Positions 48,289-53,703 of a stretch of DNA of 53,703 bases are shown here, in pieces. Location of the stretch: IMG/VR virus record IMGVR_UViG_3300018939_000022, positions 1 to 53,703 of that record; one strand, written 5' to 3'. Under the pieces are notes generated by a model. That model saw only the letters and a program-made list of their open reading frames with translations. It made no database searches and was not told the origin of the DNA. This stretch comes from a virus. Numbering within the stretch: the stretch's first letter is position 1; each line of letters begins with the position of its first letter. Both the position numbers and the translations under genes were made by a program.

Positions 48289-48810
48289 ATGAACTGGCGA
48301 CGCATACACAGGGCGCATAGGGCCGGGCGCGAGCTCGCGGATCGCCACTACTCGCGGCAGAAGCCGGGGACGCCGCAGTTCGTCAAGCCGGGCAGTTGCC
48401 TCGTGCTGCACGCGCCCGGCCCGGCCTTGTGGGTTACGTCAGCCCCTTACGCGCGGTTCGTGCGGCACGAGTGGGCGGGCGCGTGGGAGTGTTCGACGTT
48501 TCGGAACGAAGGCCGGTTGCCGTCGTCCGACTTGATCGTGGAGGCCGTCGCGGCGACGCGCGCCCACTACGGCGAGCCGCCCGCGCTCGGCATGATCACC
48601 TTCGTTGACCCGCAGCGGGTGGCCGGCTTCTTCGTCCGCACCCCGCGGGGCCGGGAACTGCGCTGGGGCTACTCATTCTGGAAGGCCGGCTTTGTGTTTT
48701 GCGGCTGGACGAGGGGCTTGAAGTACGCGCTCAGGCTCGCCCCGGAGGCGATGCCGCTACCCCGTCAGGCCGTCGGTTCGCAACTGAGGTTGCTAGAGGC
48801 GGTCACCTAA
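48289..48810 (+). CDS. Conserved hypothetical phage protein (173 aa)
   Basis: GAGGGCGGA precedes the ATG. The sequence ADRHYSRQKPGTPQFVKPG, ALWVTSAPYARFVRHEWAGAWECSTFRNEG and GMITFVDPQRVAGFF is characteristic of a protein that recurs in phage genomes. It may be a GNAT-like fold, but I cannot name a function. Confidence 0.7.
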   Translation: MNWRRIHRAHRAGRELADRHYSRQKPGTPQFVKPGSCLVLHAPGPALWVTSAPYARFVRHEWAGAWECSTFRNEGRLPSSDLIVEAVAATRAHYGEPPALGMITFVDPQRVAGFFVRTPRGRELRWGYSFWKAGFVFCGWTRGLKYALRLAPEAMPLPRQAVGSQLRLLEAVT

Positions 48811-48893
48811 CACACCCACGCCCCGCCCGACCCTAGAAAGACCTGAAAGCATGTCGAACGAACAGACCAAACGAGCCATAGCCAAAGCCCCGC

Positions 48894-49133
48894 GTGACGA
48901 AAGACCCCGCCGGGGGTTACTGGGTTGCGTCTAACCGGATCGGCGTGAAGCCGCACCACGTCACCGCGGACTTCCTCAACTGCGACTGCGAAGGCCACGC
49001 GCGCACGGGCATGTGTTACCACATAGCGGCGGCACGGATGGCGTGGGAGGCGTCGGCGGGGTTCGAGGCTTACTACGCGGTGAGGGCGAAGGAGCGTCCG
49101 AGGTCAGCTTCGAGGAGGCGACGGCGGGGTTAA
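48894..49133 (+). CDS. SWIM-type zinc-finger protein, N-terminus possibly frameshifted
   Basis: CDCEGHARTGMCYHIAAARMAW is a SWIM motif (CxCxnCxH), preceded by GGYWVASNRIGVKPHHVTADF. The only in-frame start is GTG 48894, without a clear ribosome site. Upstream in another frame, ATG 48851 (MSNEQTKRAIAKAPRDE) looks like the natural N-terminus of this family. A one-base shift separates them, so the gene may be frameshifted or truncated. Confidence 0.6.
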   Translation: MTKDPAGGYWVASNRIGVKPHHVTADFLNCDCEGHARTGMCYHIAAARMAWEASAGFEAYYAVRAKERPRSASRRRRRG

Positions 49134-49164
49134 TGCGCCTTGGCGCGCGGAGGGTGAAGGGCTT

Positions 49165-49518
49165 ATGGAGCAACACGAAATCGACGAAATCATCTACGAC
49201 GAACTCGGCATGGCGGGCGCAATGGTCTCCGGCTCGAAGAGGGCGAGGCCCGGCCAAGAGGTCGTCTGGAACGCCAACCTGATCCTCGACGGGCCAGGCA
49301 AGTGCTGGTTCGGTGACGTTGACCTGATTCAATCCGCCGACGCCCTCCAAAGGATCGCCGAACGCACGGGCCGCAAGGTTTACGTTCTGCGCGAACACGA
49401 CGCGCGCTTCGAGACCGAAAAGAACCCCCGCCTTGAGAGGGCCGTCCGCACCTTTGAGCCTTCCAGCGCCGCGGGACGGGGGAACACGTCGGACGCCCCA
49501 CCGGCCCCCTCCGCATAA
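49165..49518 (+). CDS. Hypothetical protein (117 aa)
   Basis: GAAGGG precedes the ATG. Helical N-terminus (EIDEIIYDELGMAGAMVSG), strand part (EVVWNANLILDGPG) and a disordered, serine/proline-rich tail. No family recognised. Confidence 0.55.
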   Translation: MEQHEIDEIIYDELGMAGAMVSGSKRARPGQEVVWNANLILDGPGKCWFGDVDLIQSADALQRIAERTGRKVYVLREHDARFETEKNPRLERAVRTFEPSSAAGRGNTSDAPPAPSA

Positions 49519-49562
49519 CCCTCTGACGACTCAGCCGCACCGCCCGAAGGGAGAGAACCGCC

Positions 49563-49910
49563 GTGCCGATGGACAGATCACGCTACCCCGACAGGTGGGA
49601 AGAGTTCAGCCGCTACATCCGTTTCGACCGGGCGGGCGGATTCTGCGAGTGGTGCGGCGCGGAGAACGGCAAGCCCCACCCGGTCACGGGTTCGCGCGTC
49701 GTGCTCACGGTCGCCCACCTCGACTACGCCGGGGGCGTCTGTGATTGCGAGGCGCGGACGGGCCGCAAGTGCGCCGAGAAGGGCCACGTTCGTGCCCTCT
49801 GTCAGCTTGAGCATCTTCGGATCGACGTGCCCCGGCACAGGTTCAACGCGCGCCGCACGCGGGCGGCCAGAGCGGGCCAGATATGGCTCGGAGACTTGGA
49901 GGCAAGATGA
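49563..49910 (+). CDS. HNH endonuclease-like protein with altered zinc site
   Basis: A member of a common phage HNH family: MDRSRYPDRWEEFSRYIRF, CEWCGAENGKPHPVTGSRVVLTVAHLDY and ALCQLEHLRIDVPRHRFNARRTR. The usual second zinc pair CQxCH reads CQLEH here, so one cysteine is replaced by Glu. An inserted segment GGVCDCEARTGRKCAEKGH might supply another ligand. GTG 49563 (GGGAGAG at about 9 bases) or ATG 49569 is the start. Confidence 0.75.
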   Translation: MPMDRSRYPDRWEEFSRYIRFDRAGGFCEWCGAENGKPHPVTGSRVVLTVAHLDYAGGVCDCEARTGRKCAEKGHVRALCQLEHLRIDVPRHRFNARRTRAARAGQIWLGDLEAR

Positions 49911-50275
49911 GCAAAATAAACAAGACGCTTTTGCGTAGAGTCCGCAACCACATCCTCGCCGAACCGCGCCGGTACAACCAGAGGAAGGCCGCCGAGAGAG
50001 TTTCAAAGCGCACATCGTCGTGCTGCACGCGGGCCTGCATCGGCGGGTGGGCCGACATGCTCGAAGGCGACGACGTGCGGAAGCCCGGCGACGTTGACCT
50101 GGACAGGGCGGCAGAGAAGTTGGGCTTCAACGACCGCCAAGCAGTGACCGTCTTTTACGGGGACTGGCCGAAAGAATTCGAGGCGGCGTGGAAGGACAGC
50201 ACGCCCCGCGACGTGGCCGCGCGCCTAGCCGCCGACTACATCAACCGCATCATCAGGACGGGAGAGGTCACATAG
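49907..50275 (+). CDS. Hypothetical phage protein (122 aa)
   Basis: ATG 49907 overlaps the previous stop, with GGAGG upstream. Basic N-terminus (LLRRVRNHILAEPRRYNQRK), a double Cys section (SCCTRACIGGWADMLEG), then a helical acidic part. I recall this as a recurrent phage protein without assigned function. Confidence 0.6.
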   Translation: MSKINKTLLRRVRNHILAEPRRYNQRKAAERVSKRTSSCCTRACIGGWADMLEGDDVRKPGDVDLDRAAEKLGFNDRQAVTVFYGDWPKEFEAAWKDSTPRDVAARLAADYINRIIRTGEVT

Positions 50276-50311
50276 CACCCCCGCGCCTGACACACGGAAA
50301 GGGGTGAGCTG

Positions 50312-50671
50312 ATGGGCGAAGAGAGAGAAGCGGCGGGTGTGATGAGTGCGGAAGAGTTAGCTGCAATGGAAGGAGACTACCTAGTCGAACTCGCCTTCCA
50401 GTTGTACGCGCGGGCGTGCGATCCCCGGTGCTCAGAGGAGTTGCATAACCGGGCGATGCAAATGAAGGGCGAAGTCGCTCGCCGTGTCACCGCCCTGCAC
50501 CATGAGCGCGAGGCGAGGGAGAGGGCCGTTGAAGAGGAGCGGGAGGCGTGCGCTCTCATCGCGGAAGGCGCGTTCAACGACCCGGCTTGGCATCAATACT
50601 ACAGGCAGGCCGCGCATGCGATTTCTAGCGCCATCCGCGACCGCGCCGCCACACAGGAGACTAAGCCGTGA
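50312..50671 (+). CDS. Helical hypothetical protein (119 aa)
   Basis: AAAGGGG precedes the ATG. Charged helix with alternating Arg/Glu (LHHEREARERAVEEEREACALIAEGAF) and helical ends. No family recognised. Confidence 0.55.
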   Translation: MGEEREAAGVMSAEELAAMEGDYLVELAFQLYARACDPRCSEELHNRAMQMKGEVARRVTALHHEREARERAVEEEREACALIAEGAFNDPAWHQYYRQAAHAISSAIRDRAATQETKP

Positions 50672-50710
50672 CTGACGGCGCGCGGGGTGCGGGAGCAGGA
50701 GGGGCAGACG

Positions 50711-50914
50711 ATGCTTAAAGATATGCTCGACCGACGAAAATTGTTGACGAAGTACCGCGACCAGATGGTGAAGGAGCCGAACTCTAGCTGGCTTGCGCCC
50801 GTCATCTGCAAACTCAATGAGGAGATTGATGGTCAGACGGCGGCGATTGAAAAGGCCATTAAAGACGGAAGGGCGTCGGTAAAAGACTTGTTCCTACTCC
50901 TTGATCACACGTAA
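50711..50914 (+). CDS. Small helical hypothetical protein (67 aa)
   Basis: AGGAGG lies upstream of ATG 50711. Helical throughout (MLKDMLDRRKLLTKYRDQMV, ICKLNEEIDGQTAAIEKAI). Function unknown. Confidence 0.6.
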   Translation: MLKDMLDRRKLLTKYRDQMVKEPNSSWLAPVICKLNEEIDGQTAAIEKAIKDGRASVKDLFLLLDHT

Positions 50915-50962
50915 CGACGCCCGGTAGTGGCCGCCCGGCGGGGTGGGGAGAGGCACGGGGTA

Positions 50963-51154
50963 ATGACTATGGCAATCAGGACGTTGCGGCAGGCGATCAA
51001 AGAAGGGCTTGAGTGGCAAGAACTCAACGGCGACCCGGACGCCACGGACTCTGACGCGCTTGACGGTCTGATGGACGAATGCGGCCAAGACGCGAGCGGG
51101 TCGTGTTCGATGGCCGGCTCGGAGTATTGCGACTGGGAGTGTCCATTTTCATAA
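50963..51154 (+). CDS. Small acidic cysteine-containing protein (63 aa)
   Basis: ATG 50963 or 50969, with GGGG upstream. The C-terminus has closely spaced cysteines (ECGQDASGSCSMAGSEYCDWEC), perhaps a metal site. Function unknown. Confidence 0.5.
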   Translation: MTMAIRTLRQAIKEGLEWQELNGDPDATDSDALDGLMDECGQDASGSCSMAGSEYCDWECPFS

Positions 51155-51276
51155 AGGCTTCGCCCGCCGCAGTCGGACTCACGGAACTCTGCGCGAGGGG
51201 GCGGGGACTTAATTAAGGTGTAAGGCTATGGGGCAGTCGGAAGTTGAACTACTGAAGCGGGGCGGGGGTGAGTCAT

Positions 51277-51483
51277 ATGGGTGCGGGTGAGTTGGCGGGG
51301 GTCATAGACGCCGCCCTTGAAATTTCCGAGCGGGAGGAGGAAGATGCCCGGCACATCCTCAAGCTCCTGCGTTCGGGCCGAGACTCGGAAGCCTTGGAGC
51401 GTACCAAGGAATTTCTCAAAGAATACTACGGGGGCGGTGATGACGCAGAATCGCGTGATAGAACTCATCCGGGTGTCCACTGA
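51277..51483 (+). CDS. Small acidic protein overlapping the integrase start (68 aa)
   Basis: GGGGGTGA lies before ATG 51277. Acidic helical protein (ISEREEEDARHILKLLRSG) that overlaps the integrase start by about 44 bases. Genes in this position can encode recombination directionality factors, but this one lacks a helix-turn-helix and the role is unproven. Confidence 0.5.
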   Translation: MGAGELAGVIDAALEISEREEEDARHILKLLRSGRDSEALERTKEFLKEYYGGGDDAESRDRTHPGVH

Positions 51484-52969
51484 GGAGCAGGCCGCGGACT
51501 CCCGCGCGTCTATACCCTCGCAGCGGGCCGTCAACCGCGAGACCGAGCGCCGGTACGGCCTGACCATAGTGCGCTCGGTTAAGTTCTGGGACGTGTCCGG
51601 CACGTCCGTTCTGCTCTCGCCGGAAGTCCAGGAGGTCTTGCGCCTCATGGAAAGCCCGGACATCCACGGCGTCGTCGCCCGCGAATTCTCCCGCGTGATG
51701 AGGCCCGAAAACTACGCCGATTTTGCGCTGTTGCAAGCCTTCGTTGACACCCGCACGCTGCTTTATTTGCCGGACGGCCCGATAGATTTCGCCAGCAGAT
51801 CGGGCCGGATGCTGGGGACGATGCAGGCCGTATGGGCGGGCATCCAGCGGATCGACTTCTTGGAGTTAACTTGGAATGCCAAGGAGCAAATGCGCGGCCG
51901 GGGGCAGAACGCCAACGGCCGCGCGTGTCTGCCCCTCGGGGTCAGCTACGATCCCGCGTCGGGCTTCCGCTACACGCCCGACGCGGAGAAGGTACGGGAC
52001 GCCGTCCGCCTGATGCTGGCCGGCAACCTCAGCTACCGTGACGTTGGCCGGCGGGTCGGCGTCAACGAGAACACCCTGAAGGGGGCGGTCAGGAACCCGA
52101 TTTACAAGGGCTGGCGGGTGATAGACAAGAAGCGCGATCCTTCCCCGCAGGCGAAGCGCGTCCGGCCGGACGGCAGGCAGGGCGACCGGCCTAAAATCCC
52201 GCGCCCGGCGCACGAGGTGATCCGCGTCAGGGTCATCGACGAGCCTTTAATTTCGGAGGCCGAGTTCGACCGCCTGCAAGTGATGCTCGACGCCAAGAGG
52301 CGGGCGCATTGGAAAACCGACCCCGGATACCTGCTGACCTACAACGGCCTGCTGTTTTGCACCTGCGGCCAAATCTACTACGCCAAAAGAGTCCGGTGCG
52401 GCTACTACCGCTGCCGGGGGCGGGCGGAACTGAAGACCCAATGCCGCGCCCCCTACATGCGGCGCGACCTCTTGGACTCGGCGCTTGACCGCCTCTTCGC
52501 GGAGCGGCTGACCGACCGGGGCTTTTTAACGGAGGCGGCGAAGGAGCTGGCCCGCCGCTCCGCGCAGCCGGACGCGGGCCGGGCGGAGAGGCTGCTCAGG
52601 CAGTTGGACTCGCTCTCGGCGCGCCGCGAGAGAATCCTGGACGCCTACTTCAACGAGGGACTCATCACGCCCGCGGAGAGGGACGAGAGGCTGCGGGTGG
52701 TGGACGCGGAGTTGACTACCACGCGCTCGTCTCTGGAGGGCGGGCGACCCGCGCCGGAGGTGTCGGCCAGAACGCTCGCCAGCCTGTTCCGACCCTTCCG
52801 CCGGTTCGCACAACTCCCGCGGCCCGCGAAGCGGAAGTTGCTCCTGGCGCTCGCGCCGGAAGTCCGAGTGCGCGACTATCGGGTGGAGAGTCTGGGGCTG
52901 AGGTGGGGCGGGAGCAGCGTCCACCGCACAGCGGCCACTACGGCAACTGGGCGCCCAACCCCGCGATGA
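51440..52969 (+). CDS. Large serine integrase
   Basis: A 509-residue recombinase. The catalytic serine is in LIRVSTEEQAADSRASIPSQ near residue 12, followed by a resolvase domain (REFSRVMRPENYADFALLQ). A recombinase domain (residues about 150-260), a zinc ribbon (FCTCGQIYYAKRVRCGYYRCRGR...C, near 295-335) and a coiled coil (residues about 370-430) complete the family layout. Start at ATG 51440 with GGGGGCGG. The last 15 or so codons, including the stop, are host sequence beyond the attachment site, so the excised phage encodes a different C-terminus. Confidence 0.93.
   Translation: MTQNRVIELIRVSTEEQAADSRASIPSQRAVNRETERRYGLTIVRSVKFWDVSGTSVLLSPEVQEVLRLMESPDIHGVVAREFSRVMRPENYADFALLQAFVDTRTLLYLPDGPIDFASRSGRMLGTMQAVWAGIQRIDFLELTWNAKEQMRGRGQNANGRACLPLGVSYDPASGFRYTPDAEKVRDAVRLMLAGNLSYRDVGRRVGVNENTLKGAVRNPIYKGWRVIDKKRDPSPQAKRVRPDGRQGDRPKIPRPAHEVIRVRVIDEPLISEAEFDRLQVMLDAKRRAHWKTDPGYLLTYNGLLFCTCGQIYYAKRVRCGYYRCRGRAELKTQCRAPYMRRDLLDSALDRLFAERLTDRGFLTEAAKELARRSAQPDAGRAERLLRQLDSLSARRERILDAYFNEGLITPAERDERLRVVDAELTTTRSSLEGGRPAPEVSARTLASLFRPFRRFAQLPRPAKRKLLLALAPEVRVRDYRVESLGLRWGGSSVHRTAATTATGRPTPR
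52912..52935. other. Right attachment site (attR), approximate
   Basis: Here the integrase frame meets the host peptidase frame. The conserved peptidase segment HSGHYGNW starts at base 52927, while upstream residues (EQRPP) do not match the family well. The crossover therefore lies within about 52912-52930. The exact core cannot be read without the left junction. Confidence 0.6.
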
Positions 52970-53703
52970 CGCTCGCGCGCCTCATCAGTTCGATGAAGGA
53001 CGACCGGGGCCGCGTGACCATCGCCGGATGGTACGACGACGTTGAGCCGCTGGGCGAAGCCGAGCGTCGCGCCATCACGGAAGCCCCGGCCTACGACGAA
53101 GAACTCAAAAAACAGCTCGGCATCGCCCGACCCGAAGGCGCTGGCAAGTCGCTCCTCGAACTCATCAACGAACCCTCGCTCAACGTCAACGGCATCTCGG
53201 CGGCCGAGACGGGCGCGCTCTCGCGCAACGTCATCCCCACGCACGCCACGGCCGCGCTCGACCTGCGTCTCGTGCGCGGCAACGACCACCGCCGCCAGGT
53301 CGAGAAGCTCATCGAGCACGTCCGCCGCCAGGGCTTCCACGTCATAGACCGCGACCCGACCGACGAGGAGCGCCTGAAACACCCGCTCATCGCCCGTGTC
53401 ACGCAGCGCGGCGGCGGCTACAACGCCGAGCGCACGCCGATGGACTTGCCCGTCTCGCGCGCCGTCGTCGAAGCCCTTCAGACGACGGTTTCACAGCCGG
53501 TCGTACTGATGCCCACGCTCGGCGGCAGCCTCCCGCTCTCGATCTTCCGCGAGCACATCGGGGCCGTCACCATCACCGTCCCCATCGCCAACCACGACAA
53601 CAACCAGCACGCCGAGAACGAGAACATTCGTCTGCAAAACCTCTGGGACGGTATCGAGACGATGGCCGCGCTGATGACACTTAAGCTGCCCGCCGCGCGC
53701 TGA
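52921..53703 (+). pseudogene. C-terminal part of host M20-family metallopeptidase, split by prophage
   Basis: 260 residues read in frame from PPHSGHYGNWAPNPA to a natural stop. Family features are visible: HSGHYGNW in the dimerisation domain, IPTHATAALDLRLVRGND, PTLGGSLPLSIF, and a C-terminal metal-binding His in NHDNNQHAENENIRL. The N-terminal catalytic half, with the other metal ligands, is missing and must lie beyond the left prophage end. M20 enzymes are about 450-520 residues, so roughly half is lost. Excision would restore the gene. Confidence 0.88.

Larger units (their letters stand above)
1..52925. mobile_element. Integrated siphovirus-type prophage (left end outside window)
   Basis: Terminase, portal, capsid, tail tube, tape measure, tail tip, lysis, primase, helicase, repressor and serine integrase genes form one continuous phage genome. 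The right junction is seen at about 52912-52935, where the integrase reading frame runs into a host M20 peptidase gene. No left junction or host gene is visible at base 1, so attL lies outside. All key structural genes look intact, so the phage may be functional; this is inference. Confidence 0.95.

Noticed and set aside
1-53703. CRISPR arrays, rRNA genes, insertion sequences with terminal repeats
   Set aside because: No regularly spaced repeats, rRNA-like stretches or transposase genes were seen; the SWIM proteins lack a catalytic domain.

Overview
The window is almost entirely a GC-rich, temperate, long-tailed (siphovirus-type) prophage. It starts inside phage DNA at the left and ends at the right phage-host junction. 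The host gene at the right edge (52921-53703) is the C-terminal part of an M20-family metallopeptidase. It begins in mid-sequence exactly where a large serine integrase gene ends, so the phage sits inside the peptidase gene. The 5' part of that gene and attL must lie left of base 1. The host is a high-GC bacterium. The peptidase and the secreted cargo protein resemble proteins of Acidobacteriota (Blastocatellia type) to me, but this is an impression and was not searched.

Layout. 1-974: four small rightward genes. 1041-26617, read leftward: the late structural operon. In order of transcription it holds the small and large terminase, portal, putative scaffold, decoration protein, major capsid protein, head-tail joining genes, tail tube, tail assembly chaperones with a textbook -1 frameshift site, tape measure and tail-tip/fibre proteins. 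This operon is interrupted by a secreted protein plus restriction-type nuclease cargo pair (11076-12929), a rightward zinc-ribbon/HNH gene (13010-14362), a sigma region-4-like mini-protein (21576-21845), and a rightward island with a winged-helix protein, a tRNA and a SWIM zinc-finger protein (22131-23225). 26703-29327: a lone receiver domain, a membrane-anchored coiled-coil protein and a lysis gene. 29660-36368: small genes, a PD-(D/E)XK-like protein, TOPRIM primase, SF2 helicase and a ParB-like protein. 36729-41206: three orphan DNA methyltransferases interleaved with two rightward homing-endonuclease-like genes.

41309-46213 is the control region: TPR protein, small regulators, a Cro-like gene facing a CI-like gene followed by an ImmA/IrrE-type metalloprotease, then a convergent pair made of a conserved unknown protein and a DUF488 protein. 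Two nearly identical promoters, each carrying the palindrome TAGTACA-RGA-TGTACTA as its whole spacer, drive the Cro-like gene leftward and the right-hand accessory operon (46278-51483, many small genes, two HNH-like) rightward. That operon ends with the serine integrase.

The genes fit a standard temperate life cycle: CI-like repressor and protease control two operator-promoters, the integrase inserts into the peptidase gene, replication and methylation genes prepare and protect the genome, and the late operon builds the virion. The observations most worth following are a serine-type tRNA body with a leucine (GAG) anticodon, three homing-type genes whose extended -10 promoters would start transcription at the start codon, a 10-residue peptide shared by the putative scaffold and an unrelated winged-helix protein, a solitary CheY-like receiver domain, and the integrase whose last codons come from the host gene.
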